Positions 9,274 to 20,631 of a stretch of 64,000 nt of DNA are shown here, one piece after another. The notes under the pieces were generated by a model. It was not told the origin of the DNA. It ran no database searches and saw only the letters and a program-made list of their open reading frames with translations. Origin of the DNA: Trichaptum fuscoviolaceum (taxonomy: Eukaryota; Basidiomycota; Agaricomycetes; Hymenochaetales; Trichaptaceae); contig CAJSYZ010000002.1 in the NCBI GenBank assembly GCA_910574455.1, positions 5,233,671-5,297,670 on the forward strand, read 5' to 3'. A program made the position numbers and the translations under genes. Every line of letters begins with the position of its first letter. The first letter of the stretch is position 1.

Positions 9274-12200
9274 GAGTCGTATGACTCCGCAACTTGAACT
9301 TTCCGTGCCCCCTTCAAGTTTAACTTCCAACGTTGTTACGCATACAATGATTCAAGACCATGATTATACAGCCTGAAGTTCAAGTGGCTTCATCTTGAAG
9401 TAATAAGCAATAATTCCCCATAAACTTCAAATCAGGGCCCATCCGCCGAGGGAAGACGATCCTCCAACTGTCCGAGTCCAAGTCGCGAATCATGTCACTA
9501 GAACAAGTACAAGTTCAAGTTATCACTGGCTACTAGCTAGCAGTATACTTCAAGTTCACGGATGGAAACCACACTTGCAATATCATTCCCATTTCCTCAA
9601 GTCATACATGTACTACCACATAAAGCGCACGCCAAAGGCCATCAAACACAGAGCAGGAAACAAACGTACGAATACGCAACACCATCGCATGAGAATAAGA
9701 AAAGAGCTCCACTAATTACTACTATAGGAGTTGAGAGGAGCATCGTTATACTTCATTGTCCGGAAGTGCATTCATGCCTAGCTTGAATTCACTTTCAGCT
9801 AGAGAAAAAGAGGTCCTAAGCTCTTCCACCGTTTGCCATAGAGCGACACCATAAGTATAACCGTCGAGTACACTCTGATTATCCCTATCCCTCGCTTCGA
9901 TGAGTCCGCAAGCTAAAATGGTACCAACTGCACGTCTGTGCTGATCAATGATTATGGCACCCGAATCCCCCGGTTCTGCGAACATAGCATTGTTCCTATG
10001 CCCGATATTCCCTAAACCAACCGAACCCGGTGGGATCTGTAAAGCAATATGCGTAGTCTGCTCAACGTGCCCAGGGGAAACCTGCATAGATCTGAGAACG
10101 GCAGCAACGTTGTTGACCTCGCCTAACGTATGGCCAGTTTTCCAGCCCCATTTGTACACAGTTCGCTTAAACCCCACAGCGACGAGATTGTCGATGAAAG
10201 TCCATCCATAATCATAATCTGCGTCGAATTGGTGCTCCTGGACCCGGGGGAATATATTTTCTTCCGGAACATATCCCGCAATTCGGATTGGACTAAAGAA
10301 GTCCCTCCCTTTCCAGCCAAGCCTAGACAAGAGTGCTTCTCGTGGTACAGACTGAGCTGCCGACGATGGAGGAAGCCTATTAATGTCGATGACGTTATAG
10401 AAATTGTTCCAACTGAGACCTTCACCATCAGTAGAGGAAAATTCAAATTCGTTGGGGAGGCATTGGTCGTCCACCTCGATCAAGCACCAATCCGTAAGGT
10501 AGGGTCTCTTGGAGATAGTCAAGTTACCCATTCTTCGAGAGGGAGCATTGGCCACTTTCCCAATACGATTATTAATCCACAAACATGGCGATGACGTCTT
10601 ATCAAGCCAAGATTGCTCAATGAATTGACACTTGTTTACGATATCCGCGAAAGCTTGTTGTTCAGCAGACGGCGGAAGATCAGGTGCCAGTGGCTGAGTA
10701 AACGCTGCCGCTTCTAACTCATCGTGAAGCGCGCCAATCATTGGCACATGGGCGGCTAGAGCCTCGCGAGAGAAGAGATAAATTGGGCAATTGTCGTTTG
10801 GGTCGCGCGGCTTATTTCTTGTATCTGCGTATGGATCGTAGTCTCCGAATTTCGAAGGAACGTTGCCATGGCGAGTACCGAGGATGAACACCTTGAACGT
10901 CGTGTTATCGAGCTTTTGTAGGATAAAGAGCGACCCCGTTGAGAAGCCACCCTCCAGATTGCCAAGGCAAGTTCCTGTGACCATGGAGAAAGACGGTGTC
11001 ATACGACTGATTGGCTTGTTGGCAGCTGCCACTGGCCTGCTTGGGGAATCCATCATGCGATCCCACAGGCGGAAATAATTATCGGCTCCCGCAGGTGCGG
11101 TGAACAGTTCCTCTGTTGGGTAGGCGTAGGGTTCTGCCCCGTGAGCGCTAGCGACAAGGGGCCTGGTGCTGTTACCGTCATTATGCTCAGTGACATCCCC
11201 CGCACCTCCATTGTTCGTCGGAGCAGTGCGACGATCGGAACGTCTGGGAAGGTTGGTGAGTTCCGGATGAAAACTGAAGCCAGTGTGAACGGGAGCGGTA
11301 TTGCCAACGCCAGTCTCAGCATGACCGCTAGCCAGAGTATTTGAGTCGCCGGTGCCAGTGCGCACAACAGGTGGAACACTGACAGAAGCTTTGCCCTGGC
11401 CTGAGGCGCTAATGATTTTTCGCTCCCTGAGCTCGACCTCAACGTCGAAGATGCGCATTTCAAAGAGGAACTCTTTAACGCGTTCCGCGATGCGGCACGC
11501 ATCTTCAGTGCGAAGTGACGGGTCGTTGACTCCGATCAAAACAAAAACAGGGCACACCCGACTATCTCCGTAGGCAACACGGTTGGCTTCCAGACTGTTC
11601 CACCGCAAATTCTCGGAATCGAGATACTTCATGATCTTCTTGAGCAGTTGCGGCCATACATTGGCAATCCGGTGATTTCCAACAATGCCCACATATTTAC
11701 GTTCTTTGGTCGCCGTCCAATTGGGACCGGTTCGCCCGAGCAGGCGCGGTTTGCCAGGGAAGCCAAGGTAGTAACCTTTCTGCTCCTCTTCTGACACATG
11801 TGTTCGTCGTGGGGAGATAAGCGTTAGGATTTTGCGCGAGAATCGTATTCACAACCGCTGAAGACAGGACGGACTTGGTTTGCTGTGACTTCAAGTCTGG
11901 TTGAAGGGATGCGAGAGGAATTGATAGTAGGAGGCTTCCCCCCTCCGAGTCTAAGGAACTCGTGACGGTGAATGACCCACGGGCAGGGCCACCGGCAATG
12001 ATAAATCGTTCCCCCGAACCTTGTCCTTGCACAGGTTCGTCATCAGTAATCGCAGTTTCTGGGGCCTGTGAAACTGGTAACGGGTTAAGTACCAATCAGT
12101 TTCGCCAGTGTCAGTGAAGGGAAGGAAGGACTCACTTTCAGTCGGCATTGATGAAGAATGTCCTCCTGCAGCTTCTTCAACGTTAACCCCTAGGGCCTGC

Positions 12201-12404
12201 AAAACTAGAGATGGGTGATGCAGTAATCAGTATTGCCAGTGTCAGTGAAGGAAGGCATAGGACGCACATTGCGCACTGAAAGGTGGCGTTGTAACTCCCA
12301 GTACATCTTCGTCTTGTACTATTGGGGTAGTCAGCAATCAGTATTGCCTGTGACAGAGATGGAGAACGCAGAACTCACATCCGCGTCGGTCATTGTTTGC
12401 TCTA
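9274..12404. repeat. Segmental direct duplication, copy 2
   Basis: Partner of 2092-5226. The right end falls inside exon 1 of the peptidase gene; beyond 12404 the sequence changes abruptly to word-island DNA. The left end follows a shared TGGCAATGCATC string at 9261, which also occurs at about 2061 before copy 1. A microhomology or word-mediated junction is therefore possible. Confidence 0.97.
9746..12393 (-). pseudogene. PA-clan serine peptidase-like protein, copy 2; catalytic GDSG kept, N-terminal frameshift
   Basis: Same gene as 2540-5233. Predicted exons: about 12379-12393, 12268-12318, 12136-12204 and from 12073 down to the TAA at 9746. One extra G in the run at 11811-11814 shifts the frame early in the large exon, so the upstream part ends out of frame. 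From the ATG at 11797 a 683-codon ORF remains open through the peptidase domain. In that ORF the likely triad is His about 310 (GTRHGN), Asp about 436 or 442 (TDWCLIEVD) and Ser about 612 (EPGDSGA, codon TCG at 9962-9964). Upstream promoter sequence is not part of the duplication. A protein starting at 11797 could still carry the whole catalytic domain, so calling it dead is uncertain. Confidence 0.8.
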
Positions 12405-13077
12405 CTAGTAGTATTCCTTGGATGTGGCCCTGGCAAGCCTGGAGGTTGGGGGGCGGTGGATGTCATAGTGGTAGTACTGGTAGTAGTTGCTGGTTACTAG
12501 TAAGTAGTAGAAGTGAAAACAAGAGACTACTACTAAATAAATAGTAGTACTAGTAGTACGTCACTGCCAGCAGAGCCTGAGGGTTCAAGTTCCGAGGCCA
12601 GTGAGTGCCAGTCTTTTATACAACTTCAACTCATCATTCACACGCCGGTGCGGCGCCACCGTGACTCCGAGTCCGACTCCGAGTCGGACAGGCTCGGAGT
12701 CACTGCCAGTGCCAGTGGTGCCACCGTGACTGCCAGTGGCACTGGCACTCAGGTGGCACCATGCACTCACTGGCACCTGAGGCTGAGGCTGCCACTGAAG
12801 GAGCCTTAACCTGAGGTGGCTGAGAAGTAACTTGAATTCAAATTCAATGATAATGTGGAGTACAAATCATGAGGCTACTACTACTACTAGTAACTTCAAC
12901 TTGAAGTTGAAGCAAACTTTGAACGCAACACGCCATTCAAGAAAATGACAAACATCATACTAGTAGTAGTTGACCAGGAAGATAAAGATCAAGCAGCTCG
13001 TTGCATCCAAACCCTTCAAGTTGTCCTGTCACGGTACTCGTACACGGATACCTCCAAATCCGCCATTGCCAGTGGCT
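12405..13077. repeat. Word island 4
   Basis: No gene seen. It is dense in words: ACTAGTAGTA at 12404-12560, GACTCCGAGTC clusters at 12660-12705, CACTGGCACTGGCAC types at 12700-12790, and TTCAACTTGAAGTTGAAG at about 12896. Confidence 0.75.
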
Positions 13078-16075
13078 TCACTGTGTGATCGTCTGAGTTG
13101 ACACATCTGTGAGCTGCTGCACGCCTGCGCCTAAAATCCGAAGTACCAAAGAATCAATGGGTAGTTCATCCTCAGCCTGCGAGTTGGCGCCTAGTAAGAT
13201 GGACCGCAACTTCTGGCCCCAAAAACGCCCACTGATATGCGACTCATTGAAATTCCGGCCGTAAGGCTTGTTTTGATCCGCTATCTCGCATAATGTGAGC
13301 AGTCGGGTTTTTACAGGTTCGGGGAAAACATCCTTTTGCACTTTCAAAATGTCCTCAGCATTCTCAACAAATGTGCGAAGGCCAGCGGGGTCACTGATTT
13401 CAGAGCGGTCATGGGCAACCTTGTTTAAAAACATTCGGAATCGTGTGTCGTTGAAAATGTCAGGGACGAGTTCGTCTACCAAGATAATTCTCATCGCAGT
13501 GTCGAGGGTTAAAGCCTTCTCCCTATGCTCATTACGTCGATTCAATAGCCGCCGTAGTCTCAAATCATCGGGAGACACGCTCGTGTCTTCACGGGCTTTG
13601 GGGATGGGTTCGTTCGTCTGACCCGCTTTCAGGTCGGCGGATGCCATTGGCACGGTGGCCTCCATTTTCAGGCATAAACGGTCGAAGTATTCTTGCATCT
13701 CCTTCAACGCGACATTGACCTGCGGCACTTCGAGAGTCCCGCCTACAGCCACGCACGGTATATCCTCCGGGCCCACGTACTCTTGCCCGTCCAGCTCAGC
13801 CATCCTGGCAAAGTGGTCCTCGAAGTGGAACTTTACCATCAAGCCTTTGAACCGATGTTCATACATTTGGTCGTCAAAGAGATAGCCGGTAAAATCCTTA
13901 TCCAGTATTACTTTCGCGTTTGTGTTCCAGGCCGCGTCGGCATCCAGCAAATCAATAGTCTGAGGATCCATCGGGTTCCTTTCCAGCTGGCTTAGCCGGC
14001 GATCGAGGAGGAAGAATAGTCTTCGGTGAAATTCGAAGACTATAAAAAATCGGACCAGGAAAAATTTGAACTGGTCGACGATTGATGCGTTAAGTGGTGG
14101 CTGCCAGGAGTATGGCGTCGCCGTCTTTTCCTTCGATGCATCCTCCGACACATCCACAGCCTCGAACTCATCCTTTCCATTTCCCTTTCCCTTTCCCTTT
14201 CCCTTTCCCTTTCCCTTTCCCTTTCCCTTTCCCTTTCCCTTTCCCTTTCCCTTTCCCTTTCCCTTTCCCTTTCCCTTTCCCTTCCCCTTTCCTTCATCAT
14301 TTCCCTTCGCATACGCCTCTGTCAGCTCTAACTCTGCCAAGGACTTGGTGATGTCGACAATCAGGTCGTCGAATAGATGCCTTGGAATGATAGCAATGTC
14401 ATTAGACAGGATTGTCGCTGGGCCCTGAGCTATGCCACTCATGCCGACTTCGCCTGTACGTCGTCCTTCCTTTAGCTTCTTGCCCGGCCCAGGTGATAGG
14501 GTCGCGAACTTCATGTAGAGTTGTTCAACCTTGTTCAAAAAATTTCGAATCATAAAACCACTTTCGCCAGTAACGTCATAAGGGATGACCTGTTTTGGAG
14601 AGAAGAATCCTTTCTCTAATGGGAACGCAATTATGAAGCTTTTCATGACGACTACCCTATTGTCCTCGCAGAGGGTGCGTATTTTACTGCTGGCTTTGGC
14701 GGCTTCGTTCTGGGTGAGATCCTGTGAGCTTCATTTGTTTTACGATAGCAGCTCAAAATTGGCTTACCCCTTTGGCGGCTGCCGCACTAATCTGTAAGTC
14801 GTGTACTGTGTATACAAGACCCTTCACTGTCTCCTGCAAACACTTGTAAGTCCCAGCCATCTCCTCGAGTGTCACTTTGTCCGCCTTCGAGTCCAATTCC
14901 TCAGTCACATCAACGAATGCGTCGTCAATAGCCCGTATATGTCCTACAATCCGCTGTTCCTTTTCTAGTGACTGCTTTCGATAATTTTCCAGGTTAGTGA
15001 GCCTGCGCGAAGTCACGGCGAAGAGACTCTCCTGAGCTGAAGCTCTCGCGATTAGGGTGTAATCTTGAGCGAGCTGTTTCTTTAGAGCTTCAATAGCGTC
15101 CTCATGCTTTTTCAATTGCTCCTCATGTATATCCTTCTCCTTGTGAAGCTGGAGTGAGTCAGTCGCCCGGCTGAAGTTGGCTTCTGAGAGGTTTGATTCG
15201 ACATTTGAGATAAGTTTTTTGGTTTTCATCAACTCATTCTGCAAAAGCTTTAATTGCTCCTGATCACTGTCCCGCTTATTTATCAGGAGTTCCCTATGCC
15301 TCCGTTCAAAATCTTCCTTTTCATCTCGAAGCCTTCTTTCTTTCTCCTCAGTGTCGATCCGAAGTTGCTCTAGCTCTTTCATAGAGGCTAAGGCCTTCAT
15401 GATATCGTCGTAGGGGGAACGGCCGATGTGTTTGTGGATGTTGCTGCCACTGTCAGATGATCAGAATCGGATGCGTACTCAGGCTGGCGCCGTAACTCAC
15501 GACTCGGATACGTCAGCTTCATGTTCCGACACCTTCAAGTTCAAGTTTCCGGCCTCACTGGCATGTAATTCCGTGACTTCGCCACTTGATGCGTGCATTC
15601 CAAATTCAAGAATGGTCAGACTCGGACGCGCACTCAGGCTGATACCGTTACTCACGACTCGGATTCGGCGTCAGCTTCCAGCACTGGCACCTTACTGGTA
15701 CTAGCCTCACAGTCACTAGCAGCCTGAGCGGTATGTGATTCCAAGACTTCGCCACTGCCAGTGGGCCAAATTTAAGAGTCAGAATCAGGCGCATAGTAAT
15801 CAGGCTGAGACCGTCACTCACGGTTTGTCCGGAAGTCCGTTTGCGATTATTACAGCTGCGCGTGCTGCTAGGTCTGTCTTTTTTGTTCCGGGTTTCTCCA
15901 CCCATGCTTGCAAGATGAATTTTATACGGTCAAGGACGTTTGCCAAGTAAATATCCTCCTTCGCAACGGGGTGTGAACCCAATCCTATACTAGCCGCTGT
16001 TTTTAGTAAAGGAATGGAAATTAGTAGTGAATATTTCAGACAACTGTCAGTATACCATGACGATATACGGACCAT
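13078..16075 (-). CDS. Unrecognised 920-residue protein: coiled coil, Gly-Lys repeat, conserved-looking C-terminal half
   Basis: Hand-built exons on the minus strand: 15822-16075, 15656-15754, 15501-15584, 14768-15449 and 13078-14721, totalling 921 codons in one consistent frame. The ATG at 16075 is the first in exon 1, but a further 5' exon is possible. In order the protein has an N-terminal region (DIYLANVLDRIKFILQAW), two homologous acidic segments encoded by exons 2 and 3 (both begin GEV and end in SES), a coiled coil of about 200 residues rich in Glu, Lys and Leu, a run of about 19 Gly-Lys pairs followed by an acidic segment, and a 400-residue mixed C-terminus ending near PIDSLVLRIL. I recognise no domain. 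Its neighbour at 17492 is divergently transcribed and ends with a similar IDSLVL string, a possible but weak sign of kinship. Confidence 0.7.
14179..14289. repeat. Hexanucleotide array (CCCTTT)n inside the coding exon
   Basis: About 18 near-perfect copies of CCCTTT (GGGAAA on the coding strand). In the gene frame they encode alternating Gly-Lys; the other frames give Phe-Pro or Arg-Glu runs, which explains several false ORFs here. The array is in frame, so length changes by whole units do not disrupt the gene. It is not the TTAGGG telomere motif. Confidence 0.95.
15450..15821 (-). repeat. Tandem exon-plus-intron duplication inside the 920-residue gene
   Basis: Three introns (15755-15821, 15585-15655 and 15450-15500) begin GTGAGTGACGG, GTGAGTAACGG and GTGAGTTACGG, and continue with CAGCCTGA and similar text. 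The exons between them (99 and 84 nt) both start TGGCGAAGTC and end GAGTC. All junctions are phase 2, so the units are symmetric and can multiply without changing frame. Intron and exon sequence include the CACTGGCAGTG and CTTGAACTTGAAG words. Confidence 0.85.
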
Positions 16076-17491
16076 TAACAATATGGTGAGCCCTACTATC
16101 AGCGTTTCCTGTGCCGGACATAAATACGTTGAAAGTATCTGATGCCATGTTCAAGTTGATGTTTTTTCTGCTATGTATTGATAAAAGTTGCGGCGGGCTG
16201 GGGCACAGAGACAGCCAGCGCAGTTTAGTTCAAGTTTCAGGTTCAATTTGACTCTGGATGGGTATTGGGTTACTGCTAAAGCCTAGTCCGGACGCTCACT
16301 ACTAGTAGTAGCAGGCTGAAGTTCAAGGACTCGGAGTTGCCACTGGCACTGGTGACTGCGAGTCGGAGTCACCGTGACGCACGCGGCGGTGACGAGTCAG
16401 CGGTTCAAGTTCAACTTGAATCTGGCTGCCAGTGGCAGCTACTACTACTACTACTATACTACTACTAGTAGTAGTACTACTAGTACTAGTAGTGCACGGC
16501 GCCGGTGACTCAGCACGACTTTGAAGTTCAAGTTGCCAGCACTGGCAACGGCCCGTTTCGAACTCCGGACAGGAAGTCCCCTGTCACTGCCACTGGCAGT
16601 GCCCTGCCAGTGAGTGCCAGTGAGTGACAATCTCCGAGTCTACCACTGTTAGTAATACTACTAGTAGTAGTATTAGTAGTATTAGAGCTCTAGTTGTAGT
16701 ACTAAAATACATACATGTGCGGAACATCCGATTCGGCTCTGAACAAGTTCCGGCCACTGGCACTGGCAGACGATCTTCAAGGCCTGGCTGAGCTTCAGTT
16801 GAGGAGGGCCGGTGACAAGCACAATGATATGGGCTTCGTAAGTAGTTGCGACAGATGGGGCAGAATCCGGGTTCTTGAGAGCTGAACCGACATCCAGAAG
16901 TAGAGGGGATTCAAGGCCTGACACACCTGAGTTCGGATAGCAAGAGAGCGCCGGAAGGGCCTACTACTACTACTACTACTATAGTACTACTACTACTAGT
17001 AGTACTAGGCCAACACCGGCAGCCTCACTCACTGGGCTGGCAGGCTGACCTGATCCCGGGCCGGGTCCTGCCAGTGGCAGTGGCAGTGGCACAAACTTGA
17101 ACGTGGCTCAAATTGTCCCGATATAACTGAAGGACCAAGTCGCCAGAGGCCTTTATCGAGGGTCCCACAAATCGGCAGTCTGCTGAGTTTCCGCTGAGTG
17201 AGAGTTCACTAAAGTTAGTACTAGTAAGTTAGTAACTACCGCCTGTCATCATTCACTCACACCAATGTGACTGGCACTGGTACTCACTGGCAGGCTCAGC
17301 CTGAGGATGATGACCGATGATGCCCCTATACTAGATCCACGCCGTTCACACGGCGCTTAAACTTGAACCATCCTTCGTCAACAAGCCTTGCTTTTCTTTC
17401 AATTACTACTCTCCGCCGCTGGTAGTGGCACGCCATTACTGGTATTTCTTACCATTGAGGCTCGAAGTTAGGTTACTGTCAAACTCCCAGC
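16076..17491. repeat. Word island 5 between two divergent genes
   Basis: A 1.4 kb segment with the densest words in the window: imperfect (ACT/AGT)n palindromes at 16440-16495, 16655-16690 and 16955-17005, CACTGGCAGTG types at 16590-16630, 17070-17090 and 17270-17300, and GAGTCGGAGTC types near 16360. On the minus strand at about 16830-16890 one frame reads FCPICRNYLRSPYHCACHRP, which could be a lost exon or zinc-finger fragment; it is not supported further. Promoters of both neighbours must lie here or at its edges. Confidence 0.75.
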
Positions 17492-19359
17492 ATGTCAAGT
17501 TCCGAACGCGGGGACGAAACTTCAGGCTCTCGCTCGGATACAGATGACGAGTCAGTCTCTAGCCCGGATACAGATGATGAGCAGAGCGTTTCAGAATTCA
17601 CCATACCTGGTACTCGCGACAGTAGTAGCTCAAAGCGCTCGATTGTCGATGGGTCCGACTCCGAGTCTGGCACCGACTGGGAACAGGATGCATTTCTCGA
17701 ACTTATCGATTTCGGTAGGGATCATATTGCTTACTTACTACGCAGCTTGGCTTATCTTTGGTGAATTGACAGAGGACTTACCCCGAGGCTTTCAGTCAAA
17801 ACTATTTATCGATAGCACCGTGGTCCAATCAATCGTCAAAAGTTTGTCGTCCAAGATAAAGCGTGCAGACCGCGTCGGATTCTCGTCGGAGGACTTTCAG
17901 GAAACGCTTCACCTGGCTGAGCGCCTAGGGATGTGCTTTGATTCAGCAAATATGAGGATCCTTAAGAGGGATAGGGAGATTCAAGCTCTGCGGAGAAAGA
18001 TGGAGAGGGCGATAGATCAGCTTGAGTCCAATACATTTCAGTACACGGACATGCTCTTCAAACTCACTGAAGAGCTAGCGATCTTCAAGCATCACATGGT
18101 AAGCCCAGGCTGCATCTTGGACTTGAAATAAACTCTGACTTAATCATTTCTAACTTCTCGTCCTATTCTTCTCGGTGATATACAGTCTGAGCCGCTTCAT
18201 CTGCTTATCAACAAACGTGTGGATGAATTCAGACTTGCTGTCGCCACAGCCTTCATATCTGTTCTTCCCGGCGCATTTCCGTCAAGAAAACTCTCCAATA
18301 TTTTTTACTGGGGGCGTCATCTGGGACTACTTTTTGACTTGCTTAGTAACCCATTATCATTCACACCATACGATCCTGCGCTGGCAAATTCGACTTGAGG
18401 ATAGTAAGGAGCTCGGCAATCGTTGGATACAGACGAAATCTGTCTTCTCTGCGATAAGGATTGACATCAAAGACACAGAGCTCGGGAGAAATATTCGTCA
18501 TGAACTCGCTACTCAATTGAAGCACTTTACGACAGTCATGGCTATGAATCTCGAAAGATCTGAACGCAAACCCCGAAATCCCAGGCTTGCGCTTAAGTTC
18601 TTCCTGCCCCTTCTTATTTGGTCCTATAACGAATGCAAGGATTGGGTAGCCGCCTTAGACGAATGCAGTTCGGGACAACAGTCAGAGTCGACCAACATTC
18701 GACTCTCGGAAACAGAAGTCAATTGTTCTGCCACTCAGACGAAGGCTGTCTTTCAAGCCGGAACAGCACGTGATGCACGGCGTCAATGGAAACGTGAACT
18801 TGAACGTGCCGGTGGAGAGGGTGCTCTGTCCGACATTCAACAACTCATTCAGAAGTCAATGGATATTCTTGGCGCCGACTCGGCTGACGGCGTAGCATCC
18901 TCGTTGAAGATAAATCGACAACTCCTGCGCAAATATGGAGACCGTTCGGCCATCCTGAGCAGGTTCAATTGGATCAGGAAATGCTTAATTATCCTCTCTG
19001 ACGACTTGCTCTTGGATATGCTCCTCAAAAATGATGGTGCAATGCGTCGGTTTACGATGAAGATGGATGCCTCTCAAATAGGGATTATCGAAGCGAGTCA
19101 GGGCATTGGACGATTTGACAATGCCGATTACAAAGATACAGACGAGGAAAATCTGGACAGGTCCACCCACTTGTTCCTCAAGGATATCGAGCACATGGAG
19201 CATCTTGAAGCCCTTGTTCCGACAGAAGAGAATATTGACTCTCTCGTCTTGAAAACAGTCAACGATCTACTTCATGAGTATGGTCCATTCTATTTAACGG
19301 ATTATGGAATCCTATTTGCTCTTCTCGACAAATTGGACCCTATCCCACACCAGTACTGA
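17492..19359 (+). pseudogene. Unrecognised gene with acidic Ser-rich N-terminus; probable frameshift in exon 3
   Basis: Exons: 17492-17714, 17773-18098 and 18186-19359. The N-terminus is acidic and Ser-rich, with a small internal duplication (DTDDE twice). A helical segment follows in exon 2 (SSKIKRADRVGFSSEDFQ and a charged coiled stretch). Exon 3 opens in frame as SEPLHLLINKRVDEF and reaches a TGA at 18396-18398. Dropping T18396 joins it to a long open frame (DSKELGNRWIQTKS) that runs to 19359. No splice pair with the right phases was found to bridge this point, so I infer a 1-nt insertion or an assembly error. No known domain is recognised. The end of the protein contains ENIDSLVLK, similar to the neighbour at 13078. 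Confidence 0.55.
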
Positions 19360-20631
19360 TATAAGTACGGCAGTGTACTAGCTGACGGTTACAAATCGAT
19401 CCATTGGTCACCGGCACACCATTTTGGCTGAGGCCCAAGGACAAGTTTTTTTTCGTTCATGGACAAATATTATGTTTAAGGATTTGTACTCTTACTATTT
19501 AATGGTTTACTCTATGGTGATCCACTTACTCTTCTCTCTTCAGACTCTACTCTTTACAAGTCAGCTCTGTACTATAAGTACTAGTATTCAAGTTAGAAAC
19601 CACTACCGCCAATAAATCTTCTTGAATATGACAAAATAATATTTAATAATATTCATATACTTATCTTTATGACAGGTGCTCAACATGAACTTGAAGTCGT
19701 AGTACTACACAGTACTACTACTCAGCCTAGTAGTGGTACATTTTGAAGTTTAAAGTACTCATATTCAAGTTTTTTTTTTGATATTTCATACTATGCAAGT
19801 CGGGAACTGCAGTGATACACCACTATCAGCCTGAGGCTACTCAATCATCCTCCATCATATCTACGCTTTCCTCTGAAGCGCTTCATGTGTACTAGTATAC
19901 AGTATTACTACTATGCTAATCGTACTATTTGTAACTTCAAGTTCAAAACATAGCTAACTTGGAGAGGAAAGCATGCCTCTTTCCGGATGCCAATGGGGAA
20001 CTTCTGGCCTGAGGTAGGTCACTGGCATGATCCGACTCGGCGAGTCAGTTCGAGCTTGAGTCCGCTGATGGCAATGTGAGCTTCTCGAGAGTTTGTTTTT
20101 TACTAGGTCATAACTAGTACTGTCATTTTATTATATCTCAACACTGAATTTGTCGTACTGTTTCAAGTTGTAACTTCGAGCCAACGTACTAGTAGCTACC
20201 AGTGAGTGGAAACTTGAAGCATGCCTCAGGCTCTTTCCGGATTCAAGTTGAGAACTTCCGGCCTGAGGTAGTACTACTACTAGTACTAGTAGTAGTAGGT
20301 CCGAGTCATTGGTTCGAGTCAAATGCCAGTGTTCAACTTGAAAGCACTCAGGCTTTCAAGTTGGATTGGTGTTATGTAAAAAAATTTGTACCAATAGTAC
20401 TGTACTAGTACTAGTACTACTACTAGTAGTACTACTACTACTGTACTACTCGACGCCGGCGGCCGCCCGGGGAATGATTTCCGACCATCGCACTGACTGC
20501 AATATTTGGCTACCATCATCTACAACACTGAAGAAGGTCTGTTTTCATATCATTTTCTTTCAGTACCGTAGTATCCTCAATTCATAAGTTTCAATATACT
20601 CCGTATGTGCTGAATGAAAAGTTTATGTTTA
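19360..20631. repeat. Word island 6 downstream of the transposase
   Basis: No gene seen. AT-rich to about 19680, then words: GTACTACTACTAGT and similar at 20270-20300 and 20400-20450, and TTCAAGTTGAGAACTT types at 19935 and 20215-20260. No terminal inverted repeat for the Plavaka gene could be identified with certainty. Confidence 0.6.

Noticed and set aside
14040..14428. ORFs rich in Phe-Pro or Arg-Glu repeats
   Set aside because: They are other-frame readings of the (CCCTTT)n array; only the Gly-Lys frame continues into a spliced gene.
16440..16500. ACT/AGT runs considered as a CRISPR-like or telomeric array
   Set aside because: There are no unique spacers of constant length and no TTAGGG units; they are imperfect trinucleotide palindromes.
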